The notes: generated by a model from the sequence alone, not told the origin. Shown: positions 19,972 through 30,446, counted from the first letter of the stretch. The stretch is DNA of 64,000 bases from Winogradskyella sediminis (GCF_003387355.1 NZ_QUNH01000001.1:1312023-1376022), one strand, 5' to 3'. Made by a program: numbers and translations.

Positions 19972-22900
19972 ATGAAAAAACAGAAAAAACGAGTAAATTC
20001 TCGGTATAGTGTATTGTTGTTTTTCTTGTTAAGTACCATGTTTGCATTAAATGCGCAAGGATCTGGTAAGGACATATCAGGAAAAGTTGTAGATGAATCT
20101 GGAATGCCACTTCCTGGTGCTAACATTGTAGTAAAAGACAGTAATATAGGAACCATTACGGATTTTGATGGGCTCTTTCAATTAAACGTTCCAGAGGGCA
20201 CAGAAATGGTACAAGTTTCTATGGTAGGTTTTAAAACTATAGATGTGTTATTAGATGGTAAAACACAATTTAATATTGTATTGCCTGAAGATGTTAGCCA
20301 ATTATCTGAAGTGGTTTTAATAGGTTATGGTGGAGCTAGGAAAAAAGAAGATTTAACAGGTTCTGTAGGTGTTTTAAGTAGTAAGGATTTTGAAGATCAG
20401 CCGGTAACAAGAGTAGAGCAGGCGTTGAGTGGTCGTTCTGCTGGTGTTCAAGTTAAAACAAATTCTGGTGCACCAGGCGGAAATTTATCTATTCGTATTC
20501 GTGGTGCCAATTCTATTACCGGAAATAACCAACCTTTAATTGTTATTGATGGTGTCATCGGAGCTAATTTTCAGCTGGTAAACCCTAATGATATTGAATC
20601 GATACAGGTGTTAAAAGACGCTTCTTCTACAGCTATTTATGGCTCTCGAGGTGCAAATGGTGTTGTTATTGTTTCTACGAAATCTGGAAGAAATAAAAAG
20701 CCAGTTATCAGTTTTAATACCTTTCAGAGTATTTCTACGCTTCCTAAAAAAATTGACTACCTCAATGCTGCAGAATTTGCGGAATTGTATAATTCATACG
20801 ATAGAGATTTAAATTTTGTTCCAGGTGTTTATGTTCCTCCATTTTCAGATGAAGATATAGAACGGTATGAGAATGAAGGTGGCACTGACTGGCAAGATGA
20901 ATTATTTAGAGAGGCCATTTCTAAAAGTTACCAATTATCAGTTGGTGGCGGAGGAGAAAAGGTTAACTATTATATTTCTGGCGAGTATTTAGATCAAGAA
21001 GGTATTGTTGTAAATTCTAGTTTTCAGAGATATAATTTAAGATCAAAGGTAGAGGTAGCGCTAACGGATAAATTAGACCTTACCTTAAATATGGGATGGA
21101 GTAAATTAAAAGGAAAAAATAATGAAGATGTTGGTCATCAATTAGGGGCTATAGGACGTTTGCCGCAGTGGGTTGCTATTGAGCCCGTGTGGGAAGATTA
21201 CGGTGTGCTCTATAATAATACACCTCAGTATGGAGCGGTATCTGGTAACCCGGTTGGGTTGCAATATGCTTATATTAGTCAAAATGAGACGTCTATATTT
21301 CAACCAAGTTTTAACTTATCATATAAAATATTAGAAGGGTTATCAGCAAAATTATTTGGTTCTTACGAAGGCACTAAAACTACGGTTTACAATTTAGAAA
21401 ACAATCATATTTTAGATGCTGGCCCAGAGGTAATTTCTAGAGCTTCTATAAATAATATTGATAGAGAAAGAGGCCAAGTAAATTTTATAGTAGATTATAC
21501 TAAGGAATTTGGTGATCATAATATTCAGGCAACAGCAATCTATGAGTCTGGTAATTACATTGAAAAAGGAAATTTTAATGGTGCCAATGGTCTTAATGAT
21601 GTCAGCTTAGGTTGGAACAATTTATCCTTAAGTGAATCGCAAACATCGTCTTCTTACTATTATGATGAGTATTACAATTCATTAGCATTAAGAGTTAATT
21701 ATGGGTATTTAGATCGTTATTTGTTTACGGCAACTGTTCGTAGAGATGGAGTTTCTAAATTTCATGGAGATAATAGGTTTAGTACTTTTCCTTCATTAGC
21801 ATTTGCTTGGAATGCAGGTAAAGAAGCATTTGTTCAAGATTTAGACGTTTTTAGTAGTTTAAAATTTCGTGCCAGTTGGGGAGATTCTGGTAGTCATGCT
21901 ATTGGTTCTTATGCTACACTCCCTTATTTTATTCAGAATGGTGAAAGTAACTATCATCCAAATGGTCCAGGCACTGGAACTTACGTTGGTTTAGGTGTTG
22001 GAGCACCTGGTAATGAGAGTTTAAAATGGGAAACCACAACACAATACGATGTAGGTATTGAGATGGGTTTCTTTAATAACCGTTTAAGTTTAGAGGCTGA
22101 CTATTACAATAAAGACACCAATGATTTGTTGGTAAATACGCTACTTCCAGAATATTTAGGAGGGGAAACGGTTTTAAAAAACGTAGGGTCTATTAATAAT
22201 AAAGGTTTTGAGTTTACGGTAAACGCTAACCCTATTCGCAATGATTTCTTTACGTGGGATGTTTCCGCAAATATATCGGTAAACAGAAATGAAGTAGTAG
22301 ATTTAGGTGGTGATGAGTTGGTGTTATCTTCTGCGCTTTATGGAGATTCAGCTACGCCAATTACAGCGATACAATTAGGTCAGCCCTTAGGTTCATTTTA
22401 CGGATATAATTTTCAAGGAGTATGGAAGTCTACAGAAGCAGCAGAAGCAGCTACCTTTGGAAACGTACCAGGAGATGCCAGATATGAGGATATTAATAAT
22501 GACGGAGAAATAGATTCGGAAGATTTAAGTGTTATAGGAAATGCTCAACCAGATTTTATTTTCGGATTTAGTAATACCATGAAGTTTGGTAATCTCGATG
22601 TTAGCTTCGTTTTAACAGGTCAAAAAGGTGGTGAAACATTTAATGGCATTTATCAAAAATCAGTAGGATTGTATGGACAAAGTAGAGCCTTTACAAGTCC
22701 AGAATGGTACAACAGATGGAGACCTGGACATGAAGATACAGATGTGCCTGCTTTTAGTTCTACTTCGCAAAGTTATCCAAATAGCAGCCGATGGTTAGAG
22801 GATGCGAGTTTTTTAAGAATTCAGAACATCACATTAGCATATAATTTGAAAAAAGAATTTATTACAGATTTAGGTCTTTCTGAATTTCAAGTGTATATCA

Positions 22901-23070
22901 ACGCAGAAAATGTGCATACTTGGACAAACTACTCAGGTTATAATCCAGATATATCTAGTGCAGGCCGTTCTACAGGTGGTGGGTCTGGAACTGATGTAGA
23001 TCAAAATATTGATACAGGTGCATACCCTATTCCGAGAACGTTTACCCTTGGACTTAAAGTTAAATTTTAA
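19972..23070 (+). CDS. susC: SusC-like TonB-dependent outer-membrane transporter
   Basis: Protein of 1032 aa. After a signal peptide comes a carboxypeptidase-regulatory-like domain (DISGKVVDESGMPLPGANI, residues ~33-110), a TonB-box-like stretch (SEVVLIGYG), the plug (RVEQALSGRSAGVQV, VIDGVIGANF, IYGSRGANGVVIVSTK) and a large beta-barrel ending in LGLKVKF. It imports oligosaccharides through the outer membrane together with the SusD partner encoded 19 bp downstream. Confidence 0.95.
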   Translation: MKKQKKRVNSRYSVLLFFLLSTMFALNAQGSGKDISGKVVDESGMPLPGANIVVKDSNIGTITDFDGLFQLNVPEGTEMVQVSMVGFKTIDVLLDGKTQFNIVLPEDVSQLSEVVLIGYGGARKKEDLTGSVGVLSSKDFEDQPVTRVEQALSGRSAGVQVKTNSGAPGGNLSIRIRGANSITGNNQPLIVIDGVIGANFQLVNPNDIESIQVLKDASSTAIYGSRGANGVVIVSTKSGRNKKPVISFNTFQSISTLPKKIDYLNAAEFAELYNSYDRDLNFVPGVYVPPFSDEDIERYENEGGTDWQDELFREAISKSYQLSVGGGGEKVNYYISGEYLDQEGIVVNSSFQRYNLRSKVEVALTDKLDLTLNMGWSKLKGKNNEDVGHQLGAIGRLPQWVAIEPVWEDYGVLYNNTPQYGAVSGNPVGLQYAYISQNETSIFQPSFNLSYKILEGLSAKLFGSYEGTKTTVYNLENNHILDAGPEVISRASINNIDRERGQVNFIVDYTKEFGDHNIQATAIYESGNYIEKGNFNGANGLNDVSLGWNNLSLSESQTSSSYYYDEYYNSLALRVNYGYLDRYLFTATVRRDGVSKFHGDNRFSTFPSLAFAWNAGKEAFVQDLDVFSSLKFRASWGDSGSHAIGSYATLPYFIQNGESNYHPNGPGTGTYVGLGVGAPGNESLKWETTTQYDVGIEMGFFNNRLSLEADYYNKDTNDLLVNTLLPEYLGGETVLKNVGSINNKGFEFTVNANPIRNDFFTWDVSANISVNRNEVVDLGGDELVLSSALYGDSATPITAIQLGQPLGSFYGYNFQGVWKSTEAAEAATFGNVPGDARYEDINNDGEIDSEDLSVIGNAQPDFIFGFSNTMKFGNLDVSFVLTGQKGGETFNGIYQKSVGLYGQSRAFTSPEWYNRWRPGHEDTDVPAFSSTSQSYPNSSRWLEDASFLRIQNITLAYNLKKEFITDLGLSEFQVYINAENVHTWTNYSGYNPDISSAGRSTGGGSGTDVDQNIDTGAYPIPRTFTLGLKVKF

Positions 23071-23089
23071 TTAGAAATAAGATAGTATT

Positions 23090-24583
23090 ATGAAGATTAA
23101 TCTAAAATATACAGGTTTAATATTGGCGCTATGTATGCTCGTTAATTGTGCTAATGATTTAGAAGAGCAACCTAGAGGAAAAGTAAATGACCCAGAAACA
23201 ATATACAAACAGTATGCAAATTTAGAGGCCACAGTAATGGCGATGTATGCTGGTATACGTGGAGATGCCAATTGGTCTAGAGGTTTTGCAACATCATCTT
23301 ATATGACAACCATGTTTGGGGCAGATGATCTAACCACTCAAATTGGTGGGAATAAAGGAAACTTTCGTGAATTCGATTCTTTTAATACATCTGCAAATAA
23401 TGGTGCTATGATGAATCTATGGCGTGGATGTTATAACGCAATTCTTAATGCTAACGAAGTTATAGAATACTCTTATTTAACCATAGGTGACGAAGCGGAA
23501 ATTGATAATTTAGTCGGACAGGCACATTTTGTTAGAGCTTTTAGTTATTTCTATTTGGTTAGAAGTTGGGGACGTATTCCATTATATACGTCTGCATCTA
23601 CAGTAGCTACGGAGATCGGTTTATCTGAAGTTGATGAGGTTTATGATGTAATGATTTCCGACTTGTTATTAGCTGAAAACTTACTGCCAACAACACAAAA
23701 CCTTGTTGGGTTGCCTTCAGAAGGAGCTGCAAAAGCTTTATTGTCAGAAGTGTATTTAACCCAAGCAGGTTGGCCATTGCATATTGAAAGTAGTTATGCT
23801 TTAGCGGCACAGAAAGCTAAAGAGGTAATTGACAATAAAGGTATTTATGGTTATGATTTATTATCGAGTTTTGATAACCTTTGGTTAAGAGAATATGATA
23901 ACAGCTCAGAGTCTATATTTTCATTGCAGTATGATAATGCAGATGGAGCTACCGCTTTTCATATCAGCGGAAAGGCATCTATGCCAGAAGCGGAAGAGAA
24001 CGGCTGGGACGATTTCTTTGTGGAACTAAATTTCTTTAATGAATTTCCAGAAGGTCCGCGTAAAGACGCCACATTTAGAACCAATTTTTTAACCTCTGAT
24101 GGTACAACGGTTCATTATACCAACAGCGCAACAAAACACCCTTATTACGCAAAATTTAGAGATGGAGCGGTGGATGAATCTAATCCATCTACAGCAACAT
24201 TCTTTAACAGTGCATCTTATATGTTATTTAGATATGCTGAGGTATTGCTTATTTATGCCGAAGCACAAACCAGAGCAGATGGTTCCCCTAATGTTGCAGC
24301 TTACGATGCCTTAAACCAAGTTAGAGTAAGAGCCGGGTTATCTTCATTGGCTGGTTTAAGTGCAGACGAATTTATAGATGCAGTGATTGATGAAAAAGGA
24401 TGGGAGTTGGCAGGCGAAGGACAACGTTGGTACGATTTAATTAGAACAGAAAAAGTAGCGGAAGTTGCAGCTAACAGAAGTTCAGAAGAACAAGTTGGGA
24501 TAATAGGAAGCACAGAATCAGATAATTATTATGCGCCTATTCCTGATTCAGAAATATTGTTAAACCCCAATTTAGGTAATTAA
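23090..24583 (+). CDS. susD: SusD/RagB-like glycan-binding lipoprotein
   Basis: Protein of 497 aa with a lipobox at LVNCANDLEEQPRG. TPR-like helices follow, with the family hallmarks GQAHFVRAFSYFYLVRSWGRIPLYT, ALLSEVYL and a C-terminal WYDLIRTEKVAE. It forms the lid of the SusC transporter and binds the glycan at the cell surface. The specificity cannot be deduced from sequence. Confidence 0.94.
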   Translation: MKINLKYTGLILALCMLVNCANDLEEQPRGKVNDPETIYKQYANLEATVMAMYAGIRGDANWSRGFATSSYMTTMFGADDLTTQIGGNKGNFREFDSFNTSANNGAMMNLWRGCYNAILNANEVIEYSYLTIGDEAEIDNLVGQAHFVRAFSYFYLVRSWGRIPLYTSASTVATEIGLSEVDEVYDVMISDLLLAENLLPTTQNLVGLPSEGAAKALLSEVYLTQAGWPLHIESSYALAAQKAKEVIDNKGIYGYDLLSSFDNLWLREYDNSSESIFSLQYDNADGATAFHISGKASMPEAEENGWDDFFVELNFFNEFPEGPRKDATFRTNFLTSDGTTVHYTNSATKHPYYAKFRDGAVDESNPSTATFFNSASYMLFRYAEVLLIYAEAQTRADGSPNVAAYDALNQVRVRAGLSSLAGLSADEFIDAVIDEKGWELAGEGQRWYDLIRTEKVAEVAANRSSEEQVGIIGSTESDNYYAPIPDSEILLNPNLGN

Positions 24584-24604
24584 TAAACTTATAAAATATA
24601 GCAC

Positions 24605-25618
24605 GTGTTAGAAATTAAAAGACATCCCAAGAACCCTATTATAATTCCTGGAGAACAAAACATTAGAAAAGTAGTAACGTTTAACCCAGGAGCCATCTAT
24701 AATAATGGTAAGTTTTACTTATACGATAGAGCAGCAGAAACCTTAAGCCCATTTAGAACATCTATTGGAATATTAGAAAGTGAAAATGGCGTAGATTTTA
24801 AACCTGTACAAGACGAGCCTGTATTTACTTCAGAACAATTAGGTTTTGAAGAAGGTAGCGTTCAAGATCCAAGAGTGGTTAAAATAGAAGATAAATTCTA
24901 TATGAATTATGCCTTTCAACCTTATGGTTTTGATTGCCATCCCACAGGATTAGGTGTGCCTTTCTACGATGTTTCAGGTTATCCGAAATGGAAAGAAGAA
25001 GCGTACCCAATGATTACGCGTTCTGGAATTGCTGTTTCAGATGATGGCATTACGTTTGAACAACTCTGTTATACCTCTCCTAAGGAAATTGACGATAGAG
25101 ATCATATCTTGTTTCCAGAAAAAATAGATGGTAAATACGCACTATTGCGTAGACCTATTGAATTTGTAGGTGAAGAATATGGTACAGATAGACCTGGTAT
25201 ATGGTTGTCATTCTCAGATGATTTAACAGAATGGTCAGAACCTGTTTTAATAGCGCGCTCAGAAGAAAAATGGGAAGGCAAAAAAATTGGTGCAGCAGCA
25301 AACCCTGTTAAAACAGATAAAGGTTGGTTGGTAATGTACCATGGAGTCGATACAGGTTCTGTATATAAAGTAGGTGCGTTTTTATTGGATTTAGAAGATC
25401 CAACAAAAATGATAGCGCGCACCAAAAACTATATTATGGAGCCAGAAGAGTATTACGAAAAAGTCGGTTTGGTTATTCCTAATGTAGTATTTCCAACGAG
25501 TTTGGTAGAGAAGGATGGTCTGTTATATATCTACTATGGTGTCTGTGATACCAGTATATGTTTGGCTACAGTTGAAACAAACCAATTGGTAGATCATATT
25601 TTAGATCCAAATTCATAA
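24605..25618 (+). CDS. GH130 beta-mannoside phosphorylase/hydrolase-like enzyme
   Basis: Protein of 337 aa starting at GTG 24605, with no signal peptide, so probably cytoplasmic. GH130 five-blade propeller motifs: TFNPGAIYNNGKFYLYDRAA, GSVQDPRVV with Asp88 as a likely catalytic residue, DDRDHILFPEKIDGKYALLRRP and YHGVD. Family members are mannosyl phosphorylases or beta-1,2-mannosidases. Cytoplasmic placement plus an adjacent permease fits phosphorolysis of an imported disaccharide (inference). Confidence 0.85.
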   Translation: MLEIKRHPKNPIIIPGEQNIRKVVTFNPGAIYNNGKFYLYDRAAETLSPFRTSIGILESENGVDFKPVQDEPVFTSEQLGFEEGSVQDPRVVKIEDKFYMNYAFQPYGFDCHPTGLGVPFYDVSGYPKWKEEAYPMITRSGIAVSDDGITFEQLCYTSPKEIDDRDHILFPEKIDGKYALLRRPIEFVGEEYGTDRPGIWLSFSDDLTEWSEPVLIARSEEKWEGKKIGAAANPVKTDKGWLVMYHGVDTGSVYKVGAFLLDLEDPTKMIARTKNYIMEPEEYYEKVGLVIPNVVFPTSLVEKDGLLYIYYGVCDTSICLATVETNQLVDHILDPNS

Positions 25619-25636
25619 TTAAAATAGTGTAAGCTA

Positions 25637-26872
25637 ATGGTAAGCAAAATAAAAGGAGAGTTTCAGTATTTTAAATCCATGCCACATGGTATGCGTGTTT
25701 TATTAATCACTAACATGATATATTCTATGGTATTGCCTATTATAGAAGTATTTGTAAGTGCATATATTATGCGTAGCGAAAGCAACCCAAGTTTAGTGCT
25801 AAAGTACCAATTAGCAGTATTTACAGGGATTCCTATTACGTTTGTTGTCAATGGTTATTTACTCAATCATATTAAAGTAGCCCATTTATATAGTGTGGGA
25901 ATGTTGCTCAGTGGTGTTTCTATGTTTATTATGATGTTTTTAGAAAATCTGAATTTAACAGCTATTGTGGTTTCTGGGTTTTTAATGGGATTATCTTATG
26001 GTTTTTTCTGGGCAAATCGAGATTTCCTTGCTTTGGCAACCACAAACGATGACAATAGAAATTATTATTATGGCTTAGAAACCTTTTTCTATACCATATC
26101 AGCGATTATCATTCCTGCTTTTGTTGGTCTGTTATTTTTCTATACAGATGAATTTAATTGGTTTGGTGGTGGTCAAATTGTAAGCTATAGGTTATTAACC
26201 GTTTTAGTATTTGCGCTAACTATTACATCAACCGTTATTATTCATCGTGGAAAGTTTGAAAAACCTAAACTAAAAAAGTTTATTTATTTCAAATTCGATC
26301 AATTATGGAATAAACTATTAGTGCTATCAGCTCTAAAAGGTTTAGCACAAGGGTATTTAGTTACGGTTCCTGCAATATTAATTTTAAAATTGGTAGGAGA
26401 TGAAGAAATCCTTTCTACTGTAGTAAGTATTAGTGGAGTTATCGCTGCAATCACATTGTATTTACTAGGAAGATTCACTAAACCTAATCACAGAATTTAC
26501 ATTTTTGCCATTGCTTATATTATCTTCTTTATAGGGGCTTTTACACATGCTTATTTATTTTCAGCATTAGGCGTAATCATTTTTATTTTAAGCAAAGTAC
26601 TATATCAGCCTCTACATGATATTTCGTACTTCCCTATACAATTAAGAGTTATAGATATCTTAACAGTTAAGGAAGGTAAAAGTGAATTTTCATACATTCT
26701 TAATCACGAATTCGGATTGTATTTTGGACGTGTAATCGGCATAGGACTATTTCTATTGTTAGCCGTTTATATCTCAGATACGGTTGCGCTTCGATATTCT
26801 CTAATCATCATCGGAATTGTTCAGTTATTATCAATTCCACTTGCAAAACATATAATAAACAAGTCTAAATAA
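25637..26872 (+). CDS. MFS transporter (YQGE-like)
   Basis: Protein of 411 aa, about 12 hydrophobic spans, no signal peptide. The overall pattern (GLSYGFFWANRDFLALATTND, SALKGLAQGYLVTVPAIL) matches the uncharacterised YQGE-type major facilitator proteins often found beside GH130 or other phosphorylases. It probably carries the disaccharide into the cytoplasm for the GH130 enzyme encoded 18 bp upstream (inference from context). Confidence 0.75.
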   Translation: MVSKIKGEFQYFKSMPHGMRVLLITNMIYSMVLPIIEVFVSAYIMRSESNPSLVLKYQLAVFTGIPITFVVNGYLLNHIKVAHLYSVGMLLSGVSMFIMMFLENLNLTAIVVSGFLMGLSYGFFWANRDFLALATTNDDNRNYYYGLETFFYTISAIIIPAFVGLLFFYTDEFNWFGGGQIVSYRLLTVLVFALTITSTVIIHRGKFEKPKLKKFIYFKFDQLWNKLLVLSALKGLAQGYLVTVPAILILKLVGDEEILSTVVSISGVIAAITLYLLGRFTKPNHRIYIFAIAYIIFFIGAFTHAYLFSALGVIIFILSKVLYQPLHDISYFPIQLRVIDILTVKEGKSEFSYILNHEFGLYFGRVIGIGLFLLLAVYISDTVALRYSLIIIGIVQLLSIPLAKHIINKSK

Positions 26873-26880
26873 ATAATCTT

Positions 26881-28170
26881 ATGAGTTTCAATAATTCTAA
26901 ACAAATAGTCATGTTCGTCATTGCTTTTACAGCGTTGTTTTTTACAGCGTGCGACAGTGATGATGACGGTAGAAGATACGATCCAGGCGCTAATGATGTT
27001 CCCGGAAGCAGTTCAACAGCACCATTAAACGAAACCTTTGAGGTTGGTAAACCATCGAGTATTGAAGAAAAAGTGTATATCCATTATTTACCTTGGTTTA
27101 GTGAAGGTGAAGATGGTAACCATTGGTCTGATGGAACTAAAAACGAGCCGTTAATAGGTTACTATAGTTCGCAATCTTGGGCAACGCATTTATATCATAT
27201 CTTATTGTCTTCGGCTGTAGGTATTGATGGAGCAATTATTAATGTAAGAACAGCTTACGATCAAGATTCATTTGAAAGTTTTATAGAATCCATAAAGCGT
27301 ATCGATGATATTTACCCAGATTTTAAGTATGATATTGCGGTTAGCTACGATGACCAAGATGCCACTCCGGCTTCAGCTATTGCCGAGTTTACAGATTTAA
27401 GAGATAATATTATTCCTAATACTACGCATTATTTATATAAAGATGGCGAACCTGTTATTTTTATTTGGAATTATGATGGGTTTCTAACCTCACAAGATTA
27501 TAGAGATGTGGCTAATTTAATTTTTACGGACAACTCACCAATTTTACTAAAAAACGAATTGGATTTAGGTGCTGTTCCTGGAGATTTTGTAATGAATTCC
27601 ATTTACCCTTGGGTACAAGGTTGGGCGGATGATGGCTCTAATTGGGGAGAAGGTTATATGAGTTGGTTCTACAATACACAAATAGATTTTAAACTCAATA
27701 ATAAAGTTGAATTTGTAACTGGAGCAGTATGGCCTGGATTTGATGATAGAAGCGCCTCTTGGGGACAAGGTCGTTGGATAGATCGTAGAAACGGTGAAAC
27801 CTACAATGATACATGGGCACTTATTAACGATACACATCCTGGCGAAGTGCACTGGGTGATTCTAGAAACATGGAATGATTTTAACGAAGGTTCGGAGTTA
27901 GAACCAACATCTGGTTCTGGTAATTATCAGTATATGGACTTAACGACAGAGCATATTGCGACATATAAAGGTGTTCCGACCTTAATTGATAGCGAAAAAT
28001 GGATGTATGGTGCACCAATAAGAATTTATGAGGCTGCGAAATTAATAGAAGATGGAGACAGAGATTATGATACCTATTATCCCGTTTTAGAGACAGCGAT
28101 TGAACACTATCTAAAGACGAATGGACAAGCGGCTTATGAGTTGGCGGAAGACATAATAGCAGGTGTGTAA
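26881..28170 (+). CDS. GH71/GH99-like glycoside hydrolase lipoprotein
   Basis: Protein of 429 aa with lipobox Cys24 followed by DSDDDG, an acidic surface-export signal, so it probably faces outward. The barrel begins KVYIHYLPWFSEG and carries GAVWPGFDDRSASWGQG and the candidate catalytic motif ETWNDFNEGSELEP. These resemble the GH99/GH71 pattern (FNEWxEGTxIEP) of endo-mannanases and alpha-glucanases. The exact activity is open. A paralogue follows directly. Confidence 0.75.
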   Translation: MSFNNSKQIVMFVIAFTALFFTACDSDDDGRRYDPGANDVPGSSSTAPLNETFEVGKPSSIEEKVYIHYLPWFSEGEDGNHWSDGTKNEPLIGYYSSQSWATHLYHILLSSAVGIDGAIINVRTAYDQDSFESFIESIKRIDDIYPDFKYDIAVSYDDQDATPASAIAEFTDLRDNIIPNTTHYLYKDGEPVIFIWNYDGFLTSQDYRDVANLIFTDNSPILLKNELDLGAVPGDFVMNSIYPWVQGWADDGSNWGEGYMSWFYNTQIDFKLNNKVEFVTGAVWPGFDDRSASWGQGRWIDRRNGETYNDTWALINDTHPGEVHWVILETWNDFNEGSELEPTSGSGNYQYMDLTTEHIATYKGVPTLIDSEKWMYGAPIRIYEAAKLIEDGDRDYDTYYPVLETAIEHYLKTNGQAAYELAEDIIAGV

Positions 28171-28180
28171 TACCAACATT

Positions 28181-29386
28181 ATGATACAAAAAACGATAAT
28201 TTTTATAGGAGTAGTCTTGGCGATGTTAAGTTGTTCTAATAATCCAAAGGTTAAACAACGAGATGCCACAAAAGATATTGCAGAAGAGGCAGCCACAAAA
28301 GCACAAAATACAGAGGTTATTGTCCATTATATGGGCTGGTACTCTGATGAAGAGGCGCAAGGAAAAAAACTGAGACATTGGGAGCATGGCTATGCTAATA
28401 CTCCCATTATTGGGCAATATAATTCTCAAAGTACAGCGACATTAGTTTACCATGCATTATTGGCTTGGTCTGCGGGAATTGACGCTATAGCTGTAAATGT
28501 TAAGGATCAGTATGATCATGATACGGCAACGGCTTTATTCGATGTTATAGATGAATTAGACAGTATATCTCAAGGAAGTTTTGATCTTAAGTACCTGATG
28601 AGTTATGATGATCAAGGGTTTGATTTAGAGGCCCCTTTAGATACCACCTTGGTTAAAATGAACGATTTTAAAGACCACCTCATGGGTAGAGAAAATTATC
28701 TGTATCATAATAATCATCCATTGTTTTTTTCATTTGATTATCCTAAAAAATTCTTAACACCTAAGAGTTTTAGAACGGTAATTGATACTGTTTTTCAAAC
28801 TGATAAACCTTATCTTATCTGGAACACTTTCGGAGAAGGTGAAGACGTTGAAACCTTCGTAGATGCATTTTATCCTTGGGTGCAACCAGGAGGAGAATGG
28901 GATGCTCAAGGAATGAATTGGGGTGAAGGTTACTTAGAGTATTTCTATAAACATGTTAATGATTTTGAAACACCATACGACTTTGTAATTGGAGGTGTTT
29001 GGCCAGGATTTGATGATCGAAAAAATACATCTTGGGGAGGTAATAGACTTATCAGTAGGCATAATGGAAAAGTATACGATAATACTTGGAATTTTATACA
29101 TCATTACAACGGAGGGTTGCCAATGAAATATGTGGTGCTAGAAACTTGGAATGATTGGAATGAAGGTACAGAGATAGAACCTAGTGTAGAACATGGGTAT
29201 AAGTATTTAGTGCAGACGATCAAAAATGTAAACGAATTAAAGGGATCTGCAATTCCAGAAAATCAATCTCAATTTGAAAAGGTAAAAGAAATTCACGATG
29301 CTATTCAAATAAATCGAGATACCATATCTGAAGTAATTAATATATCGATTCAAAATTTTATTCTTCAAACGAAGACCAAATTATAA
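28181..29386 (+). CDS. GH71/GH99-like glycoside hydrolase lipoprotein, tandem paralogue
   Basis: I chose ATG 28181 (402 aa) over the in-frame GTG at 28163, which overlaps the upstream stop, because 28181 gives a compact lipoprotein signal with Cys18 (LAMLSCSNNPK). It shares with the previous protein VIVHYMGWYSDEE, GGVWPGFDDRKNTSWGG and ETWNDWNEGTEIEPS. Its signal lacks the acidic run after the Cys, so it may stay periplasmic while the paralogue is on the surface: a possible two-step division of labour (inference). Confidence 0.75.
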   Translation: MIQKTIIFIGVVLAMLSCSNNPKVKQRDATKDIAEEAATKAQNTEVIVHYMGWYSDEEAQGKKLRHWEHGYANTPIIGQYNSQSTATLVYHALLAWSAGIDAIAVNVKDQYDHDTATALFDVIDELDSISQGSFDLKYLMSYDDQGFDLEAPLDTTLVKMNDFKDHLMGRENYLYHNNHPLFFSFDYPKKFLTPKSFRTVIDTVFQTDKPYLIWNTFGEGEDVETFVDAFYPWVQPGGEWDAQGMNWGEGYLEYFYKHVNDFETPYDFVIGGVWPGFDDRKNTSWGGNRLISRHNGKVYDNTWNFIHHYNGGLPMKYVVLETWNDWNEGTEIEPSVEHGYKYLVQTIKNVNELKGSAIPENQSQFEKVKEIHDAIQINRDTISEVINISIQNFILQTKTKL

Positions 29387-29519
29387 ATAGAACATATAGG
29401 TTTTTAACTTATTAAAAAATAAGTGTTTTAGAGTTTTTGTTCTAAAGCAGTAAGGAGATCTATGCTAAAAATTAAATAACAGTAATTCAATAATCTATTA
29501 ATTTAAAACCTAATTTATC

Positions 29520-30446
29520 ATGAAACAAATCTATTTTTTCTATGCATTTTTAGTATTAGCATGTTATACGGCATCGGCTCAATTTGACGATGGAGGTATT
29601 AATTATGAAGTAGTGAGTAATATCACTTTAACTGCTCAAGTGGGCAGTAATAACGAGCTTACAGGAGATATCGTAATTCCTGAAACCGTAACAGATGGTA
29701 CCAACACCTATACGGTTGTAGCTGTAAAAGGATGGGCATTTTCACAGGGCGAAGGCGCAACCTCTTCAATCTCTAGTATTAGCTTGCCAGACACTGTTAC
29801 TAGTATTGCAAATGATGCTTTTGCTAATAACACCTTATTAACCACTGCAGATTTAGGGGAAGGGGTAACTAATATTGGTACTGGTGCTTTTTACAAAGCA
29901 GGTTTAACAAGTATCACAATTCCAGATTCTGTAACTAATATAGATAATGTTGCATTTTTTGCTAATACCAGCTTATTAACTATCTCATTCGGAAGTGGTT
30001 TAACTTCTATAGGAAGTCAGAGTTTTGCTTACTGTAATCCTCTAACAAGTGTATCAATTTCAGCGGCAACACCATCTACAGTAAATGTAAATACTTTTGA
30101 AGGTTTAGCATTATCATCAATTAATTTATTTGTGCCTAGTGAAAATGTCTCTACCTATTCTAGCACAACTGTCTGGGAAGATTTTATCGTTCAGGTATTA
30201 AATATAAATGATTTTGATATGGAGGTCGCTATAAAGGTGTATCCAAATCCTGTGGTTGAAACAGTTCAAATTAACTTACCAAGCAGTATTAGTTTAAGGC
30301 AGGTTGAGGTCTACAATGTAAATGGGCAGTCGGTATTGTTAAGCAATTCAAATAGTATAAATATTAGTCATTTGGCAAAAGGTCAGTACTTTATGAGTGT
30401 AGAGACTAGTAAGGGAAAAGTAGTTAAACCGCTTATTAAATTGTAA
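29520..30446 (+). CDS. Secreted leucine-rich-repeat (BspA-like) protein with T9SS tail
   Basis: Protein of 308 aa with a signal peptide (TASAQF). Residues ~55-200 contain BspA/LRR_5-type repeats: SISLPDTVTSIANDAF, LGEGVTNIGTGAFYKA, ITIPDSVTNIDNVAFF. The last ~75 residues match a type IX secretion sorting domain (VYPNPVVETVQINLPSS, YNVNGQSV, GQYFMSVETSKGKVVKPLIKL). It is probably an exported binding or adhesion protein. It is the last chromosomal gene before the mobile element. Confidence 0.85.
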   Translation: MKQIYFFYAFLVLACYTASAQFDDGGINYEVVSNITLTAQVGSNNELTGDIVIPETVTDGTNTYTVVAVKGWAFSQGEGATSSISSISLPDTVTSIANDAFANNTLLTTADLGEGVTNIGTGAFYKAGLTSITIPDSVTNIDNVAFFANTSLLTISFGSGLTSIGSQSFAYCNPLTSVSISAATPSTVNVNTFEGLALSSINLFVPSENVSTYSSTTVWEDFIVQVLNINDFDMEVAIKVYPNPVVETVQINLPSSISLRQVEVYNVNGQSVLLSNSNSINISHLAKGQYFMSVETSKGKVVKPLIKL

